DNA of 64,000 nucleotides from RGIG9115 sp045649825 (GTDB lineage: Bacteria; Bacillota; Clostridia; UBA1381), in contig JAZRQO010000009.1 of NCBI GenBank assembly GCA_045649825.1, positions 56,168 through 120,167 of the forward strand, written 5' to 3'. The translations under genes and the position numbers were made by a program. Below the pieces are notes generated by a model. It was not told the DNA's origin and made no database searches. It saw nothing but the letters and a program-made list of their open reading frames with translations. Below are positions 17,935 through 26,759 of this stretch, piece after piece (the first letter of the stretch is position 1; the number at the start of each line of letters is the position of its first letter).

Positions 17935-18129
17935 TTGGATGTTGATTTGATTTTCAGAGTAGCAGGAATAGGAATAATAGTCGCAGTTCTTAATCAATTG
18001 CTGGCACGTTCAGGCAGGGAAGAACAAGCCCTTCTTACGACCATTGCAGGCTTAATTGTGGTTTTAGTCATTATAGTTCAGCAAATCGGTGATTTGTTTG
18101 ATATGGTAAAAAATATTTTCGAGCTTTAA
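17935..18129 (+). CDS. spoIIIAC: Stage III sporulation protein AC
   Basis: A 64-residue protein with two membrane helices, starting MDVDLIFRVAGIGIIVAVLN, characteristic of SpoIIIAC. The start codon is TTG, preceded by AGGTGACG. SpoIIIAC and AD are small paralogous membrane subunits of the channel complex. Confidence 0.95.
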   Translation: MDVDLIFRVAGIGIIVAVLNQLLARSGREEQALLTTIAGLIVVLVIIVQQIGDLFDMVKNIFEL

Positions 18130-18141
18130 TTGGTGAAAAAT

Positions 18142-18534
18142 ATGGAAATATTTCAATTAATCGGTATAGGAATAACAGGTGCGATTGCGGCGGTGCTTTT
18201 AAAGAGTTACAGACCTGAACTCGGATTATGCATGGCTCTTATAACAGGTGCCGTTATTCTAACAAAAGTAATCGGAATTCTTGACAATGTTTTGTTTTCT
18301 ATAGAACGTTTGGTAGAGGCTAGCGGACTTGACAAACGCTACTATGGAGCGATAATAAAGATAACCGGTATCGCTTACATAACTGAAATTGCAGGTGAAT
18401 TGTGTCGTGATGCAGGACAAGCCGCGATAGGTGCAAAACTTGAACTTGCTGGAAAACTGTTTATTCTTATGTTTTCAATACCAATAATTACAGGATTTCT
18501 GGAGGTGTGTATAAATGCAGTCACCCTCATATGA
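18142..18534 (+). CDS. spoIIIAD: Stage III sporulation protein AD
   Basis: About 130 residues, several membrane helices, starting MEIFQLIGIGITGAIAAVLL as expected for SpoIIIAD. The ATG at 18142 is chosen over an in-frame TTG at 18130 because that TTG belongs to the ribosome site TTGGTGAA. The 3' end overlaps spoIIIAE by 20 nt. Confidence 0.94.
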   Translation: MEIFQLIGIGITGAIAAVLLKSYRPELGLCMALITGAVILTKVIGILDNVLFSIERLVEASGLDKRYYGAIIKITGIAYITEIAGELCRDAGQAAIGAKLELAGKLFILMFSIPIITGFLEVCINAVTLI

Positions 18535-19528
18535 GTTAATACCTGAAATCATGGAAATGACTGAATTAAAACATTTCAGTGACTTAATACTCGATGGTGA
18601 ATTTAAAATTTCCCCGTCCGTAGTTATGAATAATATTTTAAATGCATTTTTATCTGAATTCAGCAGCCTTAGCAGGTATTTAATTATTTTTATATCGTTA
18701 GGTTTGCTTGCTAATGTTATGGATTTATACGGAAAAAGCAACTCTTCTGATGTTGGGAATGCATCATTTTACGCATTGTATGCAGCAGTAGCTTCGGTGG
18801 GAATACAATGCTACTGTGTTTGCCTTGGATATGCTACAGAGGTTATTGGTGATATAACTGATTTTGTAACTAAGCTCTCTCCGATGCTTATGACGCTAAT
18901 AATATCAACCGGTAAGCCTTTAACAGCTTCGACTCTATATCCTGTTTTATCTGGTGGAATATTTATAATTTCGATTATATGTAAAAAGTGTCTTTTGCCC
19001 CTTACATCATACTCTGTTGTGCTTTCTGTGGCTGATAATATAGGCGATAAAATCAGAGTTTCAGGTTTTTGTAAGCTTCTGAATTCTTCTGCAAAATGGA
19101 TTATGATGCTTTCATTTACAGTATTTACTGGCATATGCTCAATTTATGGTTTTTCTTCACCTAAGCTTGATATACTTGGAGTAAAAACCGTAAAATTTGC
19201 TGTTGGAAGTCTTGTTCCGGTAGTCGGAGGATTCCTTGCCGAAACATTGGAAACTGTTGTTTCAGGAGCAGGGATTATGAAAAACACAATTGGTGTGGCA
19301 GGTCTTGCGGTTATGTGCGTTATATGCTTTGTGCCTGTACTAAAAATCGGGGTTATGGCTTTTGTTGTACGTTTATGTTCGGCTGTTACTGAGGCTGTTT
19401 CTGATAAAAGAATAGCTGCATTTCTCGGAAGTATCAGTTCTTCAATTACAACATTATTCGGAGTAGTAGCAACCGTAGTAGTACTTTTTATTATAAATAT
19501 AAGCATAATTATTGCTGTAACAGGATAG
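18515..19528 (+). CDS. spoIIIAE: Stage III sporulation protein AE
   Basis: A 337-residue polytopic membrane protein with the SpoIIIAE signature: a soluble N-terminal stretch (about 1-45) then roughly eight hydrophobic segments. It is shorter than B. subtilis SpoIIIAE (about 400) and begins without an obvious signal peptide, the difference lying at the N-terminus. ATG 18515 is supported by TGGAGGTG 8 nt upstream. It is proposed to be a channel component in the mother-cell membrane facing the forespore. Confidence 0.93.
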   Translation: MQSPSYELIPEIMEMTELKHFSDLILDGEFKISPSVVMNNILNAFLSEFSSLSRYLIIFISLGLLANVMDLYGKSNSSDVGNASFYALYAAVASVGIQCYCVCLGYATEVIGDITDFVTKLSPMLMTLIISTGKPLTASTLYPVLSGGIFIISIICKKCLLPLTSYSVVLSVADNIGDKIRVSGFCKLLNSSAKWIMMLSFTVFTGICSIYGFSSPKLDILGVKTVKFAVGSLVPVVGGFLAETLETVVSGAGIMKNTIGVAGLAVMCVICFVPVLKIGVMAFVVRLCSAVTEAVSDKRIAAFLGSISSSITTLFGVVATVVVLFIINISIIIAVTG

Positions 19529-19533
19529 AAAAT

Positions 19534-19970
19534 ATGAAAGAGTATTTTACAATGATAATTTCATCAGCCATATTTGCGGGAATTGCAGAATGTGCTGCAC
19601 CTCAGAAATGGAAAAAGTATCTTAATGCAATTTCAGGAATTATGATTGCGAGCATAATACTGTCGCCTATTCCGGATTTTAAAAAAATTGATTTTTTTGC
19701 AGAAACAACCGTAAATACATTATCTGCGACAGAAATTCAAAAAAAGCAGTACATTCTGCGTTAAAGAAAAAGATTGATGATGACATAGTTAAGAGAATTA
19801 AAGAAAATCTCCACATCGACATAACAGTACAATCTGAACTTTCTTTGAACGATAACGGAGAAATAGAGGGGATAGAGGAGATAACTGTATGGACGAGCCG
19901 AAAAAAAACGGAAATAAAAAGCATATTAGAAAAGGTTTATTCACCAATGAAAATTTCATTTGCGGAATAG
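19534..19970 (+). CDS. spoIIIAF: Stage III sporulation protein AF, interrupted by a -1 frameshift
   Basis: The first frame (ATG 19534, stop 19762-19764) encodes only 76 residues: the two membrane helices of SpoIIIAF. The expected soluble C-terminal domain is present in the -1 frame and ends at TAG 19968-19970, with NDNGEIEGIEEITVW and YSPMKISFAE fitting the family. The frames can be joined at a run of seven A (19739-19745), read as A AAA AAG, the slippery heptamer of E. coli dnaX; a slip gives a 145-residue protein. Either programmed frameshifting, a real mutation or a homopolymer sequence error explains it. The C-terminal frame overlaps spoIIIAG by 82 nt. Confidence 0.85.
19738..19746 (+). 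other. Slippery heptamer at the spoIIIAF frame change
   Basis: CAA AAA AAG in the zero frame contains A AAA AAG. A 4-bp GCAG/CTGC hairpin with a 6-nt loop (19746-19759) starts at its last base; this is weak compared with known stimulators, and no clear upstream Shine-Dalgarno-like stimulator is seen. Confidence 0.5.
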
Positions 19971-20320
19971 AAAAACTTTTTGTTAAAAGGAATAAATCTT
20001 TGTTTGCAATAATATTAATTATTGGAATATTACTTATGACCTTGCCTAACTTTGGAGAAAGCAGCAAATCCGAGATGAATACTGATGATGAAAAAAAGCT
20101 TTCCCATATATTATCAAAAATTGAAGGTTGCGGAGAAATATCAGTTATGATAACGTATCATGAACCTGAAAAATATGGTGAAAGTAATGGTAAAGCAATG
20201 GGAGCAGTCGTTGTTTCGGACGGTGCAGACAGCTCTGAAATCAGGATTAAAATATCCGAAGCAGTCCAGGCGGCGCTTGATTTGCCGCCACATAAGGTCA
20301 AAGTGTATAAGTCAAAGTAA
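19889..20320 (+). CDS. spoIIIAG: Stage III sporulation protein AG
   Basis: A 143-residue protein: basic N-terminus, one membrane helix (about 37-55, SLFAIILIIGILLMTL) and a ring-building YscJ/FliF-like domain with SKIEGCGEISVMITY and VVVSDGADS. SpoIIIAG forms a large ring in the intermembrane space. ATG 19889 has GAGGAG exactly 8 nt upstream, which firmly supports the start even though it lies inside the -1 frame of spoIIIAF. Shorter than B. subtilis AG (about 229). Confidence 0.93.
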   Translation: MDEPKKNGNKKHIRKGLFTNENFICGIEKLFVKRNKSLFAIILIIGILLMTLPNFGESSKSEMNTDDEKKLSHILSKIEGCGEISVMITYHEPEKYGESNGKAMGAVVVSDGADSSEIRIKISEAVQAALDLPPHKVKVYKSK

Positions 20321-20336
20321 TGAGAGGATGAGTGTT

Positions 20337-20903
20337 ATGATGATTTTAAGAAAAAAGGAAATAGTTGCAGCGGCAATGGTTGTTCTCGTGGGAATGGCAG
20401 GATATCTTAATTGGCATTATCAGGATAATATAACCGTCAGAGACGGGGAAAGTTATGTAGAAGCCGGAAAAAAAATAGGGGAAACACAGCTTGTGATAAA
20501 AGAAGAAAAAGGCGGAACTGCTGTAAAAGAAAAAGATACCGAGAAAACAGATAAAGATGACTTTTTTGAGAAAGCAGCATACGACAGAGAAGTATCTCGT
20601 TCAAAGGCACTTGAAATATTAAACGATACGGCTGTTAATGAAAGCTTCGATAAAGAAATCAGAAAAAAAGCGCAGGACGAGATTCTTAAAATTGCAGAAA
20701 ATGTAGAGAATGAAGTTAAAATAGAAAATATAGCTAAAGCCAAAGGCTATGAAAAAATTTATGTTTATATATCTGAGGAAAATGTGAACATTTCTGTGCA
20801 AAAAGACGGATTTAATGAGTCTGATGCAGCAAAAATACAGGAAATTGCTACAGAACAACTAAAAATATTACCAAATAAAATTAAAATTGTTGAAGTTAAG
20901 TAA
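20337..20903 (+). CDS. spoIIIAH: Stage III sporulation protein AH
   Basis: About 188 residues: one N-terminal membrane helix (about 9-24), an acidic linker, and a C-terminal YscJ/FliF-like domain that in B. subtilis pairs with SpoIIQ across the intermembrane space. ATG 20337 is chosen since AGAGGATGAG lies just upstream; open codons before it overlap spoIIIAG in another frame. Last gene of the operon; a new promoter starts inside its 3' end. Confidence 0.92.
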   Translation: MMILRKKEIVAAAMVVLVGMAGYLNWHYQDNITVRDGESYVEAGKKIGETQLVIKEEKGGTAVKEKDTEKTDKDDFFEKAAYDREVSRSKALEILNDTAVNESFDKEIRKKAQDEILKIAENVENEVKIENIAKAKGYEKIYVYISEENVNISVQKDGFNESDAAKIQEIATEQLKILPNKIKIVEVK

Positions 20904-20918
20904 ATATTTTGATATAAT
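20890..20918 (+). promoter_or_regulatory. Sigma-A promoter of the Asp23 gene
   Basis: TTGAAG (20890-20895), 17-nt spacer, TATAAT (20913-20918). The -35 lies within the last codons of spoIIIAH, separating the vegetative gene from the sporulation operon. Confidence 0.75.
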
Positions 20919-20990
20919 ATACATAAGTAAAACACAGAGGGTTTAAAATCTTATATTCACTGTGTAAAATGCTTATTTGGAGGAAAGATT

Positions 20991-21413
20991 ATGGACGATA
21001 TATTTGAATTTACAGATAACGAAATTCGCACAGAAAATTCAACAGGTAATATTAAAATATCAAATGATGTAGTGGCAGCTATCGCAGCGATCTCTGCTGA
21101 AGAGGTAACAGGTGTAGCACATATGTATACATCTATCCCTGATGCAATTGCTGAGAAATTCGCAGGTAAAAAGAATCAAACAAAGGGTGTTAAGGTTGCA
21201 ATTGATGAAAACGGAATTGCAATTGATTTGGTTATAGTTGCAGATTTTGGTGTCAGACTGCGTGATATATCTGAAGCTGTGCAGGTTAACGTTCGTCAGA
21301 ATGTGGGAACCATGACAGGGATGACTGTTACACAGGTTAATGTCAGAGTGGAAAGCGTAAGGTTTACAAAAACAAAATCATCAGATGATGTTCAGGTTAT
21401 TGATGCAGAATAA
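20991..21413 (+). CDS. Asp23/Gls24 family envelope stress protein
   Basis: A 140-residue Asp23/Gls24-family protein (VVAAIAAISAEEVTGVAHM, then DLVIVADFGVRL and MTGMTVTQVNVRVESV). Members are abundant cytosolic proteins that associate with the membrane and relate to envelope stress or fatty-acid metabolism (AmaP/YqhY). Strong ribosome site GGAGGAAAG. It follows spoIIIA as in many Bacillota but has its own promoter and terminator. Confidence 0.92.
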   Translation: MDDIFEFTDNEIRTENSTGNIKISNDVVAAIAAISAEEVTGVAHMYTSIPDAIAEKFAGKKNQTKGVKVAIDENGIAIDLVIVADFGVRLRDISEAVQVNVRQNVGTMTGMTVTQVNVRVESVRFTKTKSSDDVQVIDAE

Positions 21414-21426
21414 ATATTTACAGATT

Positions 21427-21465
21427 AAGCAACACTTTAAACGAAAAAGTGTTGCTTTTTTTTTT
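21427..21465 (+). terminator. Terminator after the Asp23 gene
   Basis: A 12-bp stem AAGCAACACTTT / AAAGTGTTGCTT with a 7-nt loop and a long T run (21456-21465). Confidence 0.93.
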
Positions 21466-21468
21466 GAG

Positions 21469-21495
21469 TTGTGATATACTTAAAAAGTATATAAT
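21469..21495 (+). promoter_or_regulatory. Possible promoter of the malic enzyme gene
   Basis: TATAAT at 21490-21495 with TTGTGA at 21469-21474; the 15-nt spacer is short, so the -35 assignment is weak. Confidence 0.35.
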
Positions 21496-21519
21496 AATTC
21501 GCCTTTTGGAGGAATTCAC

Positions 21520-22692
21520 ATGAGTTTTAAAACTGATGCTACCGAAAAACATAAGCAGTGGCAGGGTAAAATAGAAGTAATATCACGCGTACCCGTTAAA
21601 AACAGGGAGCAATTGTCTGTTGCGTATACTCCCGGGGTAGCCGCACCTTGTCTTGAAATACATAAAGATGTAAGCAAGTCCTATGAATTAACCCGCAGAC
21701 ATAATCTTGTGGCCGTTGTTACCGACGGATCAGCAGTTCTGGGTCTGGGTGATATCGGACCTGAAGCAGGAATGCCTGTTATGGAAGGGAAATGTGCTTT
21801 GTTTAAAGAATTTGCTGATGTGGATGCATTTCCTTTGTGTATTAAAACTCAGGATGTTGATGAGCTTGTAAGAACAATTTATTTGTTATCAGGCTCGTTT
21901 GGGGGAATCAATCTGGAAGATATTTCTGCTCCAAGGTGTTTTGAAGTTGAAAGACGTTTAAAAGAGCTTTGTGATATACCTGTTTTTCATGACGATCAGC
22001 ATGGGACTGCGATTGTTGTAGCTGCTGCACTAATTAATGCATTAAAGGTTGCAGATAAAGATAAGAGTAATATACGTGTAGTTATAAACGGAGCCGGTAG
22101 TGCAGGAACTGCAATATGTATGCACCTGATGAGGCTTGGTATAAAGAATATAGTAATGGTAGACAGATGTGGTATAATATGTGAAGGTATGAGTGGCTTG
22201 TCAGATGCTCATAAAAAGCTATCTGAGATTACTAACCGAGATCTTCTACAAGGTACTCTTGCTGATGCAATGAAAAATTCTGACGTATTTATCGGAGTAT
22301 CTGCGCCGAATATAGTTACACCTGATATGGTAAGTACTATGAATAAAAATGCTATTGTGTTCGCTATGGCAAATCCCGTTCCGGAAATTCTTCCTGAAGA
22401 TGCAAAGGCCGGGGGAGCACTTGTTGTTGGGACGGGACGTTCGGACTACCCTAACCAGATTAATAATGTCGTTGCTTTTCCGGGAATATTCAGAGGAGCT
22501 TTGGATGTGCGTGCAACCGATATTAACGACGAAATGAAAATGGCAGCATCTTATGCCATTGCAAGCCTTGTTTCAGGAAGCGAACTTAGCTCTGATTACA
22601 TTCTTCCTATGGCGTTTGATGAAAGAATCGGAAAAACTGTAGCAGCAGCGGTTGCGGATGCTGCACGAAAAAGCGGTGTAGCGAAATTATAG
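21520..22692 (+). CDS. Malic enzyme (oxaloacetate-decarboxylating malate dehydrogenase)
   Basis: A 390-residue short-form bacterial malic enzyme that converts malate to pyruvate and CO2 with NAD(P). The N-terminal domain has the catalytic Tyr in VAYTPGVAAPCLEI and Lys in EGKCALFKEFA; metal ligands lie in DDQHGTAI; the NAD(P)-binding loop is GAGSAGTAI. The cofactor preference cannot be decided with confidence. GGAGG precedes ATG 21520. It heads a transcript that continues into truA after 15 nt. Confidence 0.95.
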   Translation: MSFKTDATEKHKQWQGKIEVISRVPVKNREQLSVAYTPGVAAPCLEIHKDVSKSYELTRRHNLVAVVTDGSAVLGLGDIGPEAGMPVMEGKCALFKEFADVDAFPLCIKTQDVDELVRTIYLLSGSFGGINLEDISAPRCFEVERRLKELCDIPVFHDDQHGTAIVVAAALINALKVADKDKSNIRVVINGAGSAGTAICMHLMRLGIKNIVMVDRCGIICEGMSGLSDAHKKLSEITNRDLLQGTLADAMKNSDVFIGVSAPNIVTPDMVSTMNKNAIVFAMANPVPEILPEDAKAGGALVVGTGRSDYPNQINNVVAFPGIFRGALDVRATDINDEMKMAASYAIASLVSGSELSSDYILPMAFDERIGKTVAAAVADAARKSGVAKL

Positions 22693-22707
22693 AATCAGGT
22701 TTTGGTT

Positions 22708-23445
22708 ATGCGAAATATTAAACTTACAATTAAATTTATTGGTACTAATTATCACGGTTGGCAAATTCAGAATAACGGCATCACAATACAGGAAACTCTA
22801 ACTAAAGCCGTGTGTGAGATATGCAACGAGGCTGATATTAAGCTTGTAGGTTGCGGAAGAACTGATGCGGGAGTTCATGCACTTAAGTATACAGTGAGTT
22901 TTAAAACATTTTCGAACATACCGGCAGACAGATTGCCCCTAGCTCTTAACACCTTACTTCCAGACGATATTGTCTGCATTTCTGCTGAAGATGTTTCTGA
23001 AAATTTTGATGCTTCGAGGTGTGCAAAAAAGAAGACTTACACATATTTCATTCATAACAGCAGACTTTCCGATCCTTTTCTTTTTCCTTATACTCATTCA
23101 GTAAAAGGATTGCTTGATGTGGACATGATGCAAGCTGCAGCAGACTTTTTTATAGGCACTCACGATTTTGTTGGGTTTGCAGCGGCAGGTTTTTCTGTAA
23201 AAACTACTGTGCGTACTATATTCAGCCTTGATGTTGAAAAGAAAGATGATATTATTTCAATTTCTGTAACAGGAGACGGCTTCTTATACAATATGGTGCG
23301 TATAATAGCAGGAACTCTCATAGAAGTAGGTTTTGGCAGAATTACTCCTGACGAAGTATCAAAAATTATAAATTCAAAAAAACGTGAACTTGCGGGTCCT
23401 ACAGCCCCGGCTAAGGGACTATTTCTTACGGAGGTATATTATTAA
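22708..23445 (+). CDS. truA: tRNA pseudouridine(38-40) synthase TruA
   Basis: About 245 residues, full length. It isomerises U38-U40 in the anticodon arm of tRNAs. The catalytic Asp is in GCGRTDAGVHAL (about residue 54), and the GDGFLYNMVRII block is typical. ATG 22708 gives the common N-terminus MRNIKLTIKFIGTNYHGWQ; a TTG two codons earlier is also open. The stop overlaps the next ATG by one base (TAATG). Confidence 0.96.
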   Translation: MRNIKLTIKFIGTNYHGWQIQNNGITIQETLTKAVCEICNEADIKLVGCGRTDAGVHALKYTVSFKTFSNIPADRLPLALNTLLPDDIVCISAEDVSENFDASRCAKKKTYTYFIHNSRLSDPFLFPYTHSVKGLLDVDMMQAAADFFIGTHDFVGFAAAGFSVKTTVRTIFSLDVEKKDDIISISVTGDGFLYNMVRIIAGTLIEVGFGRITPDEVSKIINSKKRELAGPTAPAKGLFLTEVYY

Positions 23446-24755
23446 TGGATAACAGAGAATTTGAAGACGATTTCAGTATGGTGGGAGAGAATTTAAATCA
23501 AAACCTGCAAGCTGACAAAACTGTCAAAAAAAAGGATAAAAAGCCTAACACATTCTTAACTAAATTGTCTGTCAAATGGATAAGCGCTGCAACTATTATT
23601 TTGATGGTCGCTGTTTTTCTTACTGTTTTTTTTACTAACGATTGCTTTAAAAAATACAGGAACAACTTTATAATAAACATAAAGATTATTGATAACAGAT
23701 TGGGTATTTCGGAAAAACTTGACCGGTTTTTTGAAGCATATGATAACGGCGATTTAAAATTACGCGAGGAACAGAAAGCTTCGGGAACTACATATGATAA
23801 TGAAACTTATCTCATACCTTTTGAAAATGCAAGTAGCTCTGCTTATACTCTTACAGACAACGGCATTGTTATTGCAAAATCAAATTTTATAGGTAGATTC
23901 AACAAAAAAGGCGAGATTCTCTGGTCTGTTAACACAAGCGTCGTAAATCCGATACTTGATGCAGAAGGCAGATATATTTTACTTGCAGAAAACGGAGGAA
24001 CAAAAATCTGTTTGTATGAAGGGGATAAACTAATATTTGAATCCGACGCTCAGAATACTATACTTAATGCTTCTGTATCTTCAGTTGGTGATGTGGTAGT
24101 TGTAACCGAAAAAGAGTTCTTCAAAGGTGCAGTTGAAGTACATAACAAAATCGGAGAAAGAGTTTTCTCGTGGAGTTCAGGAACAAACACAGTAATCACT
24201 GCAGATATATCTCCGTCAGGTAGACGTATTGCTGTCGCATTTCTTGATACAAGAAGTGAGCTTGTTGGATCAATACAGTTTTTTAACATAAACGACAGTG
24301 AATCTTATAAAAAAATCGAAATTCCCGGAACTGCGATTTTTTCAATAAAATTTATTGAGGAAACGCTGAATGTTTTTGGTGATAACAGATTTGTAGGATT
24401 ATCCGTTCACGGTGATGTTAAATGGGATGAGACATTCGATGGAGACTTATCGGCTTATTCTATAGACAAATCCGGAAATAAAGCAGCTGTAGTTGACAGC
24501 CATAATGTACCACTTGTTGCTATATATAAAAAAGACGGGAAATTAAAAGACGATATCCGTGCTGATGTACTTCCTGATTTCGTGGACATAAACGGTAAAC
24601 AAGTGTTATATAATAATACACGTATGATTTTGTTCGGAAAAGGAAAAAATCCTGAAAAGTATGCAGCCACCATGGATGTTAAAGGATTAAAGATAATTGA
24701 CAGTACAACGTATCTTATTATTTACAGTAACAGTTTGGAATTTGTACACGTATAA
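23445..24755 (+). CDS. DUF5711 family membrane-anchored beta-propeller-like protein
   Basis: A 436-residue protein with a cytosolic basic N-terminus, one membrane helix (about 43-62) and a large extracytoplasmic domain of repeating beta units (for example FNKKGEILWSV, YKKDGKLKDD), the pattern of a beta-propeller. It matches DUF5711, a family of Clostridia with no known function, often next to cvpA as here. Co-transcribed with truA (1-nt overlap) and cvpA (18-nt gap). Confidence 0.78.
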   Translation: MDNREFEDDFSMVGENLNQNLQADKTVKKKDKKPNTFLTKLSVKWISAATIILMVAVFLTVFFTNDCFKKYRNNFIINIKIIDNRLGISEKLDRFFEAYDNGDLKLREEQKASGTTYDNETYLIPFENASSSAYTLTDNGIVIAKSNFIGRFNKKGEILWSVNTSVVNPILDAEGRYILLAENGGTKICLYEGDKLIFESDAQNTILNASVSSVGDVVVVTEKEFFKGAVEVHNKIGERVFSWSSGTNTVITADISPSGRRIAVAFLDTRSELVGSIQFFNINDSESYKKIEIPGTAIFSIKFIEETLNVFGDNRFVGLSVHGDVKWDETFDGDLSAYSIDKSGNKAAVVDSHNVPLVAIYKKDGKLKDDIRADVLPDFVDINGKQVLYNNTRMILFGKGKNPEKYAATMDVKGLKIIDSTTYLIIYSNSLEFVHV

Positions 24756-24773
24756 CAGAAAGGAGATGATATT

Positions 24774-25400
24774 TTGAATTATTCATTACTTTTGGATTTG
24801 ATTCTTGTTGCAATACTTATAATATCCGCATTTGTTATGTCGGGTAAAGGTTTGTTTAAGCTTATCTATAAAATATCATCAATACTCATTACTATCATTG
24901 CTGTTATAATGTTCTCAGGTTTTGTGGAGAACTATGTTGGAACTTCTCCTGTAGGTGAAAAGATTGCACAATCCGTAGAGTTACATATAACATCAGAAAA
25001 TCCGTCAGAGAATGAAGAAGGATTATCTGAGATGCCGGATTACATAACACGTTCCGTTAATGAAATTAAAGAAAATACAGTTGCACCAATCGTAACAGAT
25101 ATAATTGTCAGTCTTATAAGTGCAATAATCATATATTTGATTGTTAAGCTTATTCTATATATACTATTTTTCTTTATTAAAGGTATATTTAAGCTGCCTT
25201 TGCTAAAACAAGTCAATCGATTTGCTGGTGTTTGTGTTGGCTTTGTTTCAGGACTTATAATTATTTATATAGCCTGTGGCATACTATCTGTTAATGTTTC
25301 AAATACGACTGAAATAAGATACGTCATTGATAATACATATTTTGTAAAATACTTTTATGATAATAATTTGTTAATGAGTATATTTATAAATAATGTTTGA
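24774..25400 (+). CDS. CvpA family membrane protein
   Basis: A 208-residue protein with about four hydrophobic helices: two at the N-terminus (6-24 and 29-47), two more at about 105-140 and 152-175. The layout and GKGLFKLIYK motif fit the CvpA family (colicin V production/septation-associated). The start is TTG with AAAGGAGATGA 4-10 nt upstream. Function in Bacillota is unclear. The end overlaps an ATG upstream of rho. Confidence 0.8.
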   Translation: MNYSLLLDLILVAILIISAFVMSGKGLFKLIYKISSILITIIAVIMFSGFVENYVGTSPVGEKIAQSVELHITSENPSENEEGLSEMPDYITRSVNEIKENTVAPIVTDIIVSLISAIIIYLIVKLILYILFFFIKGIFKLPLLKQVNRFAGVCVGFVSGLIIIYIACGILSVNVSNTTEIRYVIDNTYFVKYFYDNNLLMSIFINNV

Positions 25401-25413
25401 AGGAATTGTTTTT

Positions 25414-26745
25414 ATGGAGAATGTGATGTTAAATCATAAAACGAAAGAAGAATTAAAACAAATAGCTGTTGGACTTGGTATTGTTAAAATATCTACACTA
25501 AACAAAGAACAGCTTATAGAAAAAATCATTGAAGCCCGAACATATGAAGTTTCATCCACAACATCAGAACCAACTCAAAATGTGCAAATAACATCAAAGA
25601 AGAAAGAAAGGCCTGCAGATGCCTCAGAAGTCTGCGGGATACTTGACATACTTAATGACGGGTTTGGATTTTTAAGGGTAGAAGGCTTAAAGCCCTGTGA
25701 AAATGATGTTTACGTATCTCCAACTCAAATAAGGCGTTTTAATCTCAGAAATGGTGATGAAATCAGGGGCGATGCAAGACCACCACAGGACGAAGATAAA
25801 TATTCTCCGTTGCTTTATTTAAAAACCGTAAATGGTGATGGTATTGATTCTGTATTCAAACGCCGTTCTTTTGAACGTCTGACACCTGTTTATCCGACGG
25901 AAAAACTAAAGCTTGATATTGGTGTTTGCGAAAAACTTGCATCCAGGCTAATTGATATTGCAGCTCCTATCGGTAAAGGTCAACGAGGAATGATTGTAGC
26001 TCCGCCAAAAGCCGGTAAAACCACGATTATAAAACAAATCGCTCAATCCATTTCAAAAAATCATCCTGACGTGAAATTAATTGTATTGCTGATTGATGAA
26101 AGACCAGAAGAAGTTACTGATATAAAACGTTCCGTCAATGCAGAAGTTATTGCATCAACGTTCGACCAGTCTCCTGAGAATCATTGTAAAATTTCAGAGA
26201 TGGTCCTGGAGCGAGCATGCAGACTTGTAGAACATAAAAAAGATGTTGTTATTTTGATGGATTCAATCACACGTCTTGCAAGAGCATATAATCAAACCGT
26301 AACTCCAACAGGAAGGACACTTTCAGGAGGTATTGACCCTGATGCCCTTATTAAACCAAAAAAGTTTTTCGGTGCAGCAAGAAATATCGAAGAGGGAGGA
26401 AGTCTTACGATTATAGCCACCGCTTTGATAGAAACCGGAAGCAGAATGGACGATGTTATATTTGAGGAGTTTAAAGGTACAGGTAATATGGAGCTTCGGC
26501 TTGACAGAAATCTGCAAGAGAAGCGTGTTTTTCCTGCAATTGATGTTCTGAAGTCAGGAACAAGAAGAGAAGAAGAATTGTTAACCGAAAATGAATTGCT
26601 GGTTTCTCAGATTATGAGAAACCAAATCTCTAAAAATCCTCAGAATAATGAAGGTTATCAAAAAATCCTTGAAAAATTGAAGAATACATCTGATAATATA
26701 TCTTTTGTCAATGGTATGATTAATGGAATTAACAAAGGCAGATAA
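25414..26745 (+). CDS. rho: Transcription termination factor Rho
   Basis: About 443 residues. Domains: N-terminal helical SAP-like domain (about 1-45), a short polar linker, cold-shock-type RNA-binding domain (GFGFLRVEGL), then the RecA-type ATPase with Walker A PPKAGKTT, Walker B VVILMDSIT, and the Q and R loops (GGIDPDALIKPKKFFGAARN). It terminates transcription as a hexameric helicase. ATG 25414 is favoured by GAAGGAA 8 nt upstream; ATGs at 25393 and 25426 are also in frame. Confidence 0.97.
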   Translation: MENVMLNHKTKEELKQIAVGLGIVKISTLNKEQLIEKIIEARTYEVSSTTSEPTQNVQITSKKKERPADASEVCGILDILNDGFGFLRVEGLKPCENDVYVSPTQIRRFNLRNGDEIRGDARPPQDEDKYSPLLYLKTVNGDGIDSVFKRRSFERLTPVYPTEKLKLDIGVCEKLASRLIDIAAPIGKGQRGMIVAPPKAGKTTIIKQIAQSISKNHPDVKLIVLLIDERPEEVTDIKRSVNAEVIASTFDQSPENHCKISEMVLERACRLVEHKKDVVILMDSITRLARAYNQTVTPTGRTLSGGIDPDALIKPKKFFGAARNIEEGGSLTIIATALIETGSRMDDVIFEEFKGTGNMELRLDRNLQEKRVFPAIDVLKSGTRREEELLTENELLVSQIMRNQISKNPQNNEGYQKILEKLKNTSDNISFVNGMINGINKGR

Positions 26746-26759
26746 AAGGAGAGTTGTTT

